A DNA stretch of 25,389 nucleotides from Hypsibius dujardini. Its lineage: Eukaryota > Tardigrada > Eutardigrada > Parachela > Hypsibiidae. Below are positions 1-8,800 of this stretch, one piece after another. The number at the start of each line of letters is the position of its first letter. The first letter of the stretch is position 1. The translations under genes were made by a program, and so were the position numbers. The stretch spans positions 1 through 25,389 of the forward strand of contig LRSR01011904.1 in the NCBI GenBank assembly GCA_001579985.1, read 5' to 3'. Under the pieces are notes generated by a model that did not search any database, was not told where the DNA came from, and was given only the letters and a program-made list of their open reading frames with translations.

Positions 1-53
1 CAGACAGACAGACAGACAGGCAGGCAGACAGACAGACAGACAGACAGACAGAC
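1..53. repeat. GACA tetranucleotide microsatellite
   Basis: Nearly perfect (CAGA)n tract with two CAGG variant units near its middle. It runs off the left window edge, so its true length is unknown. It lies downstream of the minus-strand metallothionein-like gene. The same tetranucleotide recurs about ten times in the window. Confidence 0.95.
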
Positions 54-241
54 TTACGAAATGTGATTCCAAAAACAAAGAAAAACCTTTATCGCATCTG
101 TTTTATCATTCAAATCATTTCACCAAAGCTTGATTGTTTTAACTCAAGCGAATCACCCCAAGGGCAAAGGCATTGCGCGTAATATTAACTTAACTTAACA
201 TAACAGTGCTATATATTTCCGGCGCTATAAATCATGTCCGT

Positions 242-475
242 CTACTGAGCGTGTGGTCCCGCGGGGTGCTTGGCCTCCTCGCGTTTGCGCGCCTCCTCCA
301 GCTCCTCTGGGCTCATCCGCGTGCGGCCGGGCAGGTTCTTCTTCGCGTCACAAGAGGCGTCACCTTCCGCCCCGGCGGTCTTGGTGCACGGCCCGGTGCT
401 GCAGCAGCCGGCCGATTTGGGGTCTTTGCAGTTGGCATCGCACTTGTCGGAGCAGGGCGCTTTCGGGTCAGACAT
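242..475 (-). CDS. Small cysteine-rich, metallothionein-like protein (77 aa)
   Basis: The start is the ATG at 475..473, because a strong splice acceptor (minus strand TTTCTTGCAG, intron ending at 496) lies only 20 nt upstream and matches a donor GTAAGT at 690. The longer in-frame extension to 553 is therefore intron. The protein begins MSDPKAPCSDKCDANC and ends in TAG at 244..242. It has seven cysteines in the first 42 residues, spaced C-x3-C-x3-C-x7-CC-x4-C-x11-C, then a charged, Cys-free tail (MSPEELEEARKREEAKHPAG). No signal peptide or membrane segment is seen. Clustered Cys with Lys and Asp is typical of metallothioneins, which bind Zn, Cu or Cd in the cytosol. Seven Cys is few, however, and the acidic/basic tail is unusual, so the family assignment is tentative. 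It could be another small Cys-rich stress protein. Confidence 0.55.
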   Translation of the reverse strand: MSDPKAPCSDKCDANCKDPKSAGCCSTGPCTKTAGAEGDASCDAKKNLPGRTRMSPEELEEARKREEAKHPAGPHAQ

Positions 476-495
476 GATGATGTGGGATTTTTCGA

Positions 496-690
496 CTGCA
501 AGAAATGGCACACAAAATGGTACGTGCCCCTCACACACAAGAATCTGCTCCAATCATATAAAAGATGTATATTAAAATATATAAAATACAAACTTCTACG
601 TGACAAGAAGATTAAAACGTATAATCTAAACTTTATATATAGTAAAATCATGAGACAAAGTTGGATCCCGGAAAAAAGGGGTTCACTTAC
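496..690 (-). other. 5' UTR intron of the metallothionein-like gene
   Basis: On the minus strand the donor ACGCG|GTAAGTG (GT at 690-689) and the acceptor TTTCTTGCAG|TCG (AG at 497-496) match consensus well. They define a 195-bp intron ending 20 nt before the ATG. Splicing joins a non-coding leader exon (691 to roughly 750) to the coding exon. This is inferred from the splice signals only. Confidence 0.6.
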
Positions 691-775
691 CGCGTCTGTA
701 GACTCTCTTAAAGGCAGATCTGAGATAATAAAGAATATTGTGCTTACTGGAACTTTTCCGTTTTCGAGACTCATG

Positions 776-782
776 TTATATA
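776..782 (-). promoter_or_regulatory. TATA box candidate for the metallothionein-like gene
   Basis: The minus strand reads TATATAA here, about 85 nt upstream of the leader-exon donor at 691. That would place transcription start near 750 and give a leader exon of about 60 nt. I found no clear metal-response element (TGCRCNC) close by. Confidence 0.4.
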
Positions 783-817
783 CGGTGCGCGGAGAGTTTG
801 ATAACATTCTACGCGTT

Positions 818-1340
818 TATCCGGTCGTTCAACAGGACAGGGACGTGAAGCAGTCTGTCTTCATATACTTGTTTGTGTGTCCTCGCGTTGACTGATACTG
901 ATACCACTATAATCTGTACCGACGATAACCTGACCCCCGAGCGGCACAAGATTGTCCTCATTCCCCATCCCATTCCAGATTGTCCTGCTCGACAACAAAC
1001 AACACACGTCCCTCTTAAATAACAAGCAACATGCATTGTATGTCTGTCAAGTGTCAGGTACACATATAATCATTTGATTGCAGCTGGGCATTGTCCACCG
1101 ATATCACCGGAATGAGACCAAATTCCCCCCCCCCCTCCCCCTGGGATATTGCCATTACCACAGAGTCCGTTGCATTTTGAATGGGACAGGCAGGATTCAA
1201 GAAAGTTTATTTCACCATGACAGGCAATGGAAATTCCTAGGGCCTATTGATATGCTGACCATCGTTAGACAAGACCAAAGAGTGGATGTGGATAGGCCCT
1301 CGTACAGTACTCGTACCCTTGAGTTGGAAAAAAGACCAAC
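818..1340. other. Intergenic, no gene recognised
   Basis: Only short open frames without codon-like composition or matching splice sites are seen. A C-rich run lies near 1125-1140. Nothing functional can be supported. Confidence 0.5.
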
Positions 1341-1545
1341 GAAATTAGTCGATTAATTGGGTTTTTCAGTCAACTAAAACTTAGCGACTAATTCTAATTT
1401 CATTAGTATTTCTCAGTTAAATTTTTGGTGACTAAAATTGTTTTAATTTTTTTTCTGGAACTATAAAATGAAACTAAAAGATTAGTCACCAAACCATTTA
1501 GTTTATTTTTTTCTGTTTTTTTTATTTTAGTTTTGCCATTCTGGT
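1341..1545. repeat. TTAGT-rich dispersed repeat, copy 1
   Basis: AT-rich segment full of TTAGT/ACTAA words, including TCAGTCAACTAAAAC and ATTAGTCGATTAATT. The reverse complement of 16170-16210 in XPO5 intron 2 gives nearly the same string (TTAGTCAACTAAAAGT next to TCGACTAATTA). The two are therefore related copies in opposite orientation or with internal dyad symmetry. A third related stretch lies at 10677-10865. Confidence 0.6.
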
Positions 1546-1821
1546 TCGTAATATGCTGCCTTAAACTGAAGGCCAAGCGAATACAATCGTTTATTGTCAC
1601 GTTGAGTCAATTTAAATAGCAGTAACTCAGCTCTCGATGTTCCGACAAGATTCTGTCCAAAGCAGTCCTGCAGAAAAGTGGACCTTTCCTGAGACTTTCT
1701 GGCAGGCAATCTGACAAGATCAAAGTGCGAACAACATAATCTTAAGCATGTATTTACCGGTAGAGCATTGGCTTTATCTCTTAATAATTTCATCATTGCT
1801 TCGCACCGAGCTGCGAATACC

Positions 1822-2346
1822 ATCAGAGGCTCGTTTAGAGTCTTTACAGATTGGGCCCCTCACCGTAGGGCCAGGGGGTGGGGCAAAGGGGCAAAATGGG
1901 TTTTTTTTAAAGACTAAACCAAAAAATGCGGCTTTTGTCCCTGATCATTCTCAAACTTATGGGGGTGTGGGGGTCGGACTTCCATTGGCCCCCTCTCCCC
2001 TGGGATTTCCAAACATTTTCAAAAACATCAGTTTTTCATTCAAACTTGAGGTTTGTTGAGGTCCAATATAAGCTCTCTATTGATGAATACAAATGAATGT
2101 TCAAAACATTCAAGAACGTCAAAATCTGAATGAAAAACTGATGTTTTTAGAAACGTTTTGAAATCCCAGGGGGGGCTGAAAATCAGACCCCCACACCCAC
2201 CCAAGTTTCATAATAATCAGGAAAAAAGGCCTAATTTCCGGTTGAATCTTGAAAAAAAATGCATTTGCCCCTTTGCCCACCCCCTAGCCCTACCGTGAGG
2301 GGTCCTGATTCCGATTTGTACGGAACCTAAACGAGCCTCTGCTGAT
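1822..2346. mobile_element. 525-bp foldback/MITE-like inverted-repeat element
   Basis: The left end (ATCAGAGGCTCGTTT at 1822) and right end (AAACGAGCCTCTGCTGAT ending at 2346) are inverted repeats that differ by a three-base insertion. The complementarity continues inward. CCCCTCACCGTAGGGC pairs with GCCCTACCGTGAGGGG, GGGGTGGGGCAAAGGGGCAAA with TTTGCCCCTTTGCCCACCCC, and CAGTTTTTCATTCA with TGAATGAAAAACTG. Both arms are about 230 bp around a central loop near 2050-2110. No transposase frame is inside, so it is best described as a non-autonomous foldback element. No clear target-site duplication could be fixed. Confidence 0.75.
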
Positions 2347-2427
2347 CATCACGCAAACCGAATGTTCGGCATTATCTATCACAGGGGACCTCAAGCTGCC
2401 ATATTTCGTACCGATTACACTGACAAA

Positions 2428-2501
2428 TCCAGACTTCCCTAATAACGTTCTTCATTCACGCACCTCCAGACTTCCCTAATAATGTTCTTCATTCACGCAC
2501 C
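2428..2501 (+). promoter_or_regulatory. Two 37-bp direct repeats upstream of GH5
   Basis: The 37-bp unit beginning TCCAGACTTCCCTAATAA occurs at 2428-2464 and again at 2465-2501 with one mismatch (C/T), followed by the start of a third copy (TCCAGG). The array ends 60 bp before the GH5 ATG, with a TATAAT-like word at 2534-2539 in between. It therefore occupies the proximal promoter or 5' UTR. A regulatory role is inferred from position only. Confidence 0.7.
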
Positions 2502-2561
2502 TCCAGGTGCATTCATGGCGACCGGGGCTTAATTATAATCTCTGTGACGAGAGTGATCAGC

Positions 2562-5500
2562 ATGGACCTGTTGCTCATCCGTTTTCTAGCCTTCTTGGCC
2601 AGCTTTGTGCTCCTCCTCCCCCTCGTGCTGGGCCAGGCCCTGCCGCTTCATTCATCCAGTCGATGGATCCTCGACAGCACGAACCAGCGCGTCAAGTTAC
2701 GTTGTGTCAACTGGGCTGGCCACATGGAGACGCACGTGCCGGAGGGACTGCACAAGCAGGCGATCGAGTTCCTTGCAAACTGGATCAAGCAGCAAGGCTT
2801 CAACTGCGTCCGTTTAACCTACAGCATAGACCACGCCCTCAATCCGTCCCTTAAGGTATCCAAGGGGCATCATACAAACCCTCCATGCGTCAAAGATAAA
2901 ACTCAAATCAAATCAAGTTAAATCAAACGAAGGTTGAACTCTTCTTGATTTATTTTAAAAAATATTCAGACGGATTTCAAAAATCCGCAAAAGATTCTCC
3001 GTCTCCGTCCGTTTGACTTGACGTTGTTGATTTCAAACTTCTTGCAGGGTCAGCAAAAACATCATGAAGCAACTCAGAGGTGTTCCCGTTTCTGTGTTTT
3101 TAAGCCCGTGCTGGCGAGCAAGCTTTCAAAGATCAAGGCACTATTGATGTAACAAAATACGTCTGGCGGATTGTCCCCAAATTTTCGAACCAAAAATCAA
3201 ATTATTTTCATCTCAAACTTAAACTTAATAAAAAGGAGATAAATCAAATCTGAACGGATCAAATTTGCACCGATTCACATTTTTTTTTCTATTTTAGAAA
3301 TTGTTTCATTTTTAACACTCCAAAAAAGTTTTCCTGGAGAGGTTGATTTCCTTATTTATTAATATCGCGCATGAAAGCTTGCCAGCCTTCAAACAAAATA
3401 CCGGAACAATATTTATATAAGACAAAAGGTTAAATAAATGCGGGAAAATTAAATGCGGGAAAATTGGTTTGGAATTAATTATGCGTTAATTAAAATGTTC
3501 AAGTCAAACGCTTTCACATTATTCAAACTATCAAATCAAATCAAATCGACCGGGTCTAATTTTTCTTTCCTCTCCGTTTATCATCTCATCTCAAGGTCTC
3601 CGACTCCTTTACTGCAGCAGCCGCAGCCGCCGGGGTGTCCGTTGCGGCTATGACGCAGCTGTACCAGCAGGCGGTGCAGAAGAACCCCTTTCTGCAGACC
3701 GCCACGACACGCGACGTCTTCGGCGCCGTCGTGGACACTCTCTGGCGTCACGGCGTCATGACACTTCTGGACAACCACGTGTCCAAGGCCGGGTGGTGTT
3801 GTAATTTGACCGACGGGAACGGGTGGTGGGACACCGCGTTCGGCTACAACAGCTGGAACAGTCGCTTCTTCCACACGACTGACTGGCTGGCCGGACTGCA
3901 AGCGATGGCCGCCTGGGCCGCGAACCACCCCGGGGTTGTGGGCATGTCGCTGCGAAACGAGATGCGCGAGTTCCTGCTGCAGGGCTCGAACGGCCGCAAG
4001 GACTGGTAAGTACGCAACAGACAGACAACTGATAGGTATCGGAACTCCATCGGGACGGCCAGTCCCGATTGAGCCCTAAGTGACTCCGATTGATTTCCGA
4101 CTGAGTTCCGATTTACTCCAAATGAATTCCGATTGAGAACCGATTGAATTCCTTTATAAACTCATCAGCCGTTTTGAACAGACACCTGGAGCAACACAGC
4201 AGACACTGAACGACCGATAGGGACGGCTAGAAAGAGAGGTTTACGGTAGGGCAAATCTGGAGATGGTGACTGTCCCCGATTTTGGGAATCGTGTGGGATT
4301 GGTCCGTCGCTGAAAGGCCGCTCGTGATGGCGGACAGTGGATCTGGCTGACCGGATTGCCAAATCCGGTGACGAAGGCCTAGTACGGACCACGAACGGTC
4401 GACCGCCACAATTAGTGAGAGGCGGTCAGACTGGATAGTGAGTGGTCAATCCCTGCGAGGAGAGTGGTCAGCCTGGATGATGGACGAGCGGTGAACCGGG
4501 AAACCGGTAAGTGGAGGCCCAGACCAGTTGGTCGAAAGTCAGTCCCTGTGGTTGAGGATACGTTAGGACGATTACTCTATGCTTCAGGTAGTGAACGGTC
4601 AATCCGGGTTGTAGACGGTCAGTCAGGGCAACGGTTAATCGATGTCAGTAGTAGACAACGGTCGATCCGAAATGTGGACGGTCAGATCCAATGCTGAGCA
4701 ACCAGACTGGGCGATGCTTGTGCAGCCGGCTTGCTGGAATGTCTTTTGCGTCGACGGACGATGGGTTTGCATGGCTGACCGCCAGACCACAGAGGATCAG
4801 TCCGGACGGAGAACCGTCACAATGAATGACAAATGATTAATTGGGACGGTGAGCCGTTCTCATGGATTACGAACAGTCCGTTCGACTGATATTCCGTTTC
4901 AAGAGCTAACGCTGTACGACTTTTAGAAATCTGTCGAAACTGTTCAAATCAAGTCAAACCAAAATCCACATGAATTTAATGTCAAAGCTCGAACTTGATC
5001 TTGATAATTGGTAAACTTAACGGCAATCCAAACCGGCAGGTACGACCTGGTCGGGCAGGCGGGACGTCGTGTGCACCAGACCAACCCGAACGTCCTCGTC
5101 ATTGTCGGCGGCACACAGAGCGCCACGGACTTGACCCACGTGTACCGCAACATGCTCGACACGAGTGGCTGGCCCGGCAAGCACGTGTGGGAGTTCCACG
5201 CCTACAGCTTCACCGTCACCTTCCCCAATCCCGCGCACAGCTGCGCGGTCTCACAGCGGGAGTACGGCGCGTTTGCTGGCTTCGTTCTCCAGCAGGGGAA
5301 GGCCTTCACCGGGCCGCTGATTCTCAGTGAGTTCGGCGTCGGGATGACGGGCGGGTCGCCGGCGAACCACGGGATCCCGGACGACCAGGTGGCGTACCTT
5401 AACTGCATCGTAGCTTACATGACCGGTAACGATGCTGAATGGGCGGTATGGGCCCTACAAGGCTCTTACTACGTCCGCGGTGGAACGGTGGACTTCGATG

Positions 5501-5601
5501 AGGGCTACGGAATGCTCAACCGTGATTGGAGCGCCTGGAGGAACCCGCAGTTTCCGCGGTTGTTGGGCGCGATGTGGCAGATTAATCAAGGCCCTTATTA
5601 G
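2562..5601 (+). CDS. Secreted GH5-family glycoside hydrolase (endoglucanase-like), 3 exons, 421 aa
   Basis: CDS join(2562..2855, 3596..4005, 5040..5601), stop TAG. The introns are GT-AG, phase 0 and phase 2. Start is the ATG at 2562; the upstream in-frame GTG is not a plausible eukaryotic start. Residues 1-26 form a signal peptide (MDLLLIRFLAFLASFVLLLP, then cleavage around GQA), so the enzyme should be secreted. GH5 hallmarks: RLTYS in the N-terminal half, LDNH (His about 159), the acid/base SLRNE (Glu about 220), VWEFHAYSF (His about 288, Tyr about 290), the nucleophile LSEFG (Glu about 332) and a Trp-rich end (EWAVWALQG). Both catalytic glutamates are present, so it is probably active, cleaving beta-linked glucans or a similar polysaccharide; the exact substrate cannot be read. 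By recollection the motif style (VKLRCVNWAGHME, LDNHVSKAGWCCN) resembles fungal GH5 enzymes, suggesting horizontal acquisition. There is no separate carbohydrate-binding module. Confidence 0.92.
4050..4870 (+). repeat. Degenerate minisatellite-like array in GH5 intron 2
   Basis: The first part (about 4060-4155) repeats the word CCGATTGA with TTCC/GTTCC spacers at roughly 12-16 bp. The second part (about 4390-4870) repeats GACGGTC/GAACGGTCAATCC/GTGGTCAGCCTGGA words with irregular spacing. The array fills most of the 1034-bp intron (4006-5039). It is imperfect and has no coding signal. Confidence 0.5.
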
Positions 5602-5775
5602 ATAAGGGAGGGCAAGAACCCTTGAACTTTGGTTGAGGTAGTTTCGAAATATGTTGTGCTAAAATTATTTCTATAAAATGGCATTTTTACGGTGAAAATC
5701 ACAGGAAATTGAATCTTCCAATGTTTTTCCAACTTGGAATAATGGAGAATGGATTACCTCTTCATTTTCCTTTGG

Positions 5776-5781
5776 AATAAA
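5776..5781 (+). terminator. Polyadenylation signal for GH5
   Basis: AATAAA about 175 bp after the GH5 stop codon, in AT-rich DNA. It is the first canonical signal downstream of the gene. Confidence 0.6.
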
Positions 5782-5958
5782 TTTACTTAAATATATATTG
5801 TAGCAATATCCGTATCTAATTCACTTTGCTGATACCAATGACCAATGTATATGAATTAACCCATGCCTGATATGGAAGTTATTGGAAACCAAGAAAAACG
5901 ATCATCCTTGCTGCGCATTTTCAACTTTGAAGTTCAGCCGAAAGACATAACCCGTTGA

Positions 5959-5972
5959 AATAAATATTTATT
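5959..5972. terminator. Palindromic bidirectional polyadenylation signal
   Basis: The 14-bp perfect palindrome AATAAATATTTATT carries AATAAA on both strands. It lies between the converging GH5 gene (plus) and the MNNL-type gene (minus), so it could end transcripts from either side. Confidence 0.5.
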
Positions 5973-6124
5973 ATAATTCATCAGAAAGATGTAAGCACAA
6001 AAAGTGAAGTACTGTGGTTCTAGAATCCTCAAATGAAAATCGCCCACCCGGAAGCGATTTATAGAAATTGAACTAGTTAAAAATTGAACCAATTTTAGAA
6101 TATGACATTTTACAGAAAAACGGT

Positions 6125-6350
6125 TCAAACAAATAAAAGTTCTGCACACTCTATTGAATATTTTAAAAGAAACATTAAATGAAATAGACAACACGCGAAT
6201 CTCCGAATTTCCCGTTTAGGTCTTGAGTCCACACGCGTGTGGGGTGATTCGGTAGACACGCCATCTGTAGGCCAATCTGTTGTGGAATTCATAACAAGGA
6301 TTCTCAGTATATCATAAAAAAAGTTCATATACTTTCATAAAAAGTCTTTG

Positions 6351-6400
<50 letters not shown>

Positions 6401-7694
6401 CCGTCTGTCTGTATCTGTCAGTCTGTCTGCGTGCCTGTGTGTCTGTTTGTCTGTCTGTCTGTATCTGTCAGTCCGTCTACGAACTTGTGCTGTTGAGGCT
6501 GGTGAAGAGTTCTGCATTGCAGATGGGCGCTCCACAAGGCGGTGTGGTTGTTAGCGCCCACCAGGTCCGGGACGAAGGGACACTCGTACTGCTCAATCAA
6601 GTCACTCTTGGTGAAGAGGTCGTGGTCAAACACTTCAACCCGTAGATTTATCCGCTACAAAAAGATGAATGACAAATAAATAAAAAGTTTGAGAGTCGTT
6701 CAAATGTACATGTCTATATAACTATAGATAAGAAAAATAAAATGCCACAGGAATATGGACAAATGTGCAAACCCATAAATAAATAAACCCGCAAAAACTT
6801 ATATAACTATGTATCCATTTATAACTATTTTGTACGCATGAACAAAAATACAAAAATGCATAAATAAATATTCAATAATTAAACGACTGAAAACATGAAT
6901 AAAACTGTAAGAATTTGGAGGCGTGAAAGTCAGCGGTGTTAATGAAATATAAAGCTAGATCACTGCTGAATAATGTTTTATTATTACACTTAAAAGTCCC
7001 CCGCAGAGGTCTTTCGTCACGGCATGATTAAGCTTCGCGGAATCAATGTTTTTGTGTCCACTGAGATATTGATGGTCCTGTAATCGCCGGATTGATCCCG
7101 GCCAAGGCGAATCAGGCTTTTCTCTTCGGAAAAACAAACAAGAATAAAAAATAATTGATCAGGAGAAGTACTCAGTTGCCCAAAAAAAACTGCCACTCAC
7201 AGGTCGAGATATCCGTAAAAAACGGGATCGCACTTGGAATAGACGTCACACCGTTTCCCCGTGGCGAGGGAATTGTTCATATTCTCAAAGTATAACAGCT
7301 CCGTCTCGATGCGGAAATAGAACTGCTGCCGGTTTGATTCCAGCTCCAACTCACCGTTGGCTGGTATCAATACCTAAAAATATAACGGCAAATTGCTAAT
7401 AGTTCTAATTTTGGATTGTGAATAAATTGTAATTGTAATAATTATTATGAATAACAAGTATCAATGAATTTTATAAATGTGTTTTACATTATATATATAT
7501 TTACAACTTAATCATTCTATAAAAAAAATTTTTTAATCTAAATAAAATATATTTTTAACTGAATAAGATAAATTTCAACCTTTTTCAACATGTCACGTTG
7601 GGAGTGTTGGGAGTGTTCAACGCTTTGAACGTTCAAATCGTTTAAAGCATGTGCGACGTACTAGGAGAACGCCCAGCGCAAGCAACCACACCAT
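6125..7694 (-). CDS. Secreted protein with Notch-ligand N-terminal (MNNL/C2-like) domain; 3' end uncertain
   Basis: Four exons join cleanly on the minus strand: 7694..7662, 7373..7201, 7123..6988 and 6654..6481 (172 codons, phases 0, 2, 0). Exon 1 is tiny and encodes MVWLLALGVLL; joined to exon 2 (VLIPANGELEL) it completes a signal peptide. The mature part reads like the MNNL/C2 fold at the N terminus of Delta/Jagged ligands: FRIETELLYFENMNNSLATG, cysteines at 53, 59, 109, 139 and 161, DLCGG, then the C2-like strand LRVEVFDHDLFTKSDLIEQY. N-glycosylation sites are predicted at N44 and N150. The exon 4 donor is ambiguous (TTC|GTAGAC or CACAA|GTTCGT). Either joins an acceptor at 6297/6296 and gives a short tail with a stop near 6222 or 6125. 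No DSL or EGF repeats are seen before the polyA palindrome near 5965, so this is either a short soluble MNNL-only protein or my 3' exon is wrong. Confidence 0.72.
6351..6476. repeat. CTGT tetranucleotide microsatellite
   Basis: (CTGT)n, pure on its left side and decaying into CCGTCTGT/CTGTATCTGTCAG variants to the right. It lies in the last intron of the MNNL-type gene and abuts the proposed exon 4 donor at 6480. Confidence 0.9.
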
Positions 7695-7707
7695 GATTGG
7701 TTAACGC

Positions 7708-7821
7708 GAAGGTGTCAAGCTCTTCCGAAGGTGTCAAGCTCTTCCGAAGGTGTCAGGCTCTCCCAAAGATGTCAAGCTCTTCCGAAGATGTCAAGCTCTT
7801 CCGAAGGTGTCAGGCTCTCCA
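7708..7821. repeat. Six tandem copies of a 19-bp unit at the MNNL-type gene start
   Basis: Plus-strand unit GAAGGTGTCAAGCTCTTCC, six contiguous 19-bp copies (7708, 7727, 7746, 7765, 7784, 7803), with substitutions mainly at A/G and T/C positions. Copy 1 ends 14 bp from the minus-strand start codon at 7694, so the array is the 5' UTR or core promoter. A TATA-like word (minus TTTTTATATC) sits just beyond the array near 7825-7835. The period is not a multiple of three, so it is not a protein repeat. Confidence 0.9.
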
Positions 7822-7834
7822 GATATAAAAAGTA

Positions 7835-8370
7835 TAGATCACGAGAAAAAGCTTTCGGAAATGCAAAATAAATTAAATTAATTTGTTAAATGAAATCAAA
7901 ATAATAGTCCAGCTATAAGAGGGTTGTTGTACGACAAAATCAACAGTCGATCGTTAGTGGAGGTACGTGCGGCGACAACTTACAAGAAACCGCGCCAGGC
8001 GGACTATAGCGGAAACTATTGTATCTCTATTTACAATCTAAACTCGACGTGTGATCAACAACGAAACCAGCGAGCCGGAATTGATTCTGTGTAGTGACCT
8101 GTAATATTACTATACTAACACAATAGCAGTAAAATACTCCGTACATGTACAATGTGGTACCGTTAATGGCGACTGCACTACTCCACCATAACATTATAAT
8201 AATTTCATCCAAAAATTTGTACACTTGCTTAGGCAGGACAACTTGCGATTTGTTATTGAAAAAGCTTCGCAAACTTGGGACGCTTTGGGGAACGCAGAAT
8301 GTCTCCGTTTTATATTTTGTTAATAGAACTATAATTATGATGATTTTTAAAATAAATTTTATCGGTCAGG
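7835..8370. other. Intergenic, no gene recognised
   Basis: AT-rich DNA upstream of the MNNL-type gene. Open frames on both strands are present, but no recognisable protein, splice pattern or RNA gene is seen. Confidence 0.45.
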
Positions 8371-8800
8371 AACACCTTTTTTCGGCAGAATTTCAAATTT
8401 GGGAAAACACTGGAAAATTTCATTTTCCCTCATTTTGGCCGTATCACTTGCTTTGCACAATAATTCAAGTTACTGAATTTAGACACGATCCCTCTCAAAA
8501 ATCAATTTCAGATCGTTTGGCACTAGCAGAATCTTTTTTGGATGTCAGGGGGCGGAGCTACGCGTCATTTCTGGAATATCACTATCAAGTTTCCGGTCGG
8601 ACTCGACAATGACCGGCAGCTCCGCCCCCTGGAGCCCAAAAAAGATCCCAATCGATCTGAAATTGAATTTTGCGAAGGGCACACTCAAAATTCTTCAAAT
8701 TCAACTATATCCCAAAATTGAGGTTTTTACTCCCTAATCATTAAATCAACAGTCCCCTAAAAAAGGTCCCATTCCCTGGCGCAGACATTCCCTTCAGCGA
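8371..8800. mobile_element. Palindromic MITE-like element, copy A
   Basis: The core GGATGTCAGGGGGCGGAGCT at 8540-8559 is mirrored by AGCTCCGCCCCCT at 8618-8630. AGCAGAATCTTTTTTGG on the left and AAAAAAGATCCCAATCGATC on the right continue the arms. The left end (TTTTTTCGGCAGAATTTCAA) is the reverse complement of the right end of copy B (25005-25025). There is no transposase. An open frame at 8145-8612 partly crosses this element and is probably not a gene. Outer limits are approximate. Confidence 0.7.

Noticed and set aside
473-553. 26-residue N-terminal extension of the metallothionein-like protein
   Set aside because: A strong acceptor at 497/496 shows this stretch is intron, so translation starts at 475.
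1527-1823. 98-codon minus-strand open frame next to the foldback element
   Set aside because: It has no recognisable domain, ends inside the TTAGT-rich repeat and begins at the foldback element boundary, and no paired splice sites extend it. It could be a fossil fragment, but nothing supports a gene.
1755-1825. tRNA or SINE-like A-box (GGTAGAGCATTGGCTT)
   Set aside because: The D-arm-like word is suggestive, but no acceptor stem pairs and no good B-box (GGTTCGAATCC-like) follows at the right distance.
3581-4050. Long minus-strand open frames opposite GH5 exon 2
   Set aside because: They are shadows of a GC-rich coding exon. The plus-strand frame carries the catalytic motifs and correct splice sites.
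7708-7821. CRISPR-like array
   Set aside because: The 19-bp units are contiguous with no spacers and the genome is eukaryotic, so this is a tandem repeat.
8145-8612. 155-codon plus-strand open frame
   Set aside because: Its second half is the MITE-like copy A and its first half is AT-rich with no protein character. It looks like chance.
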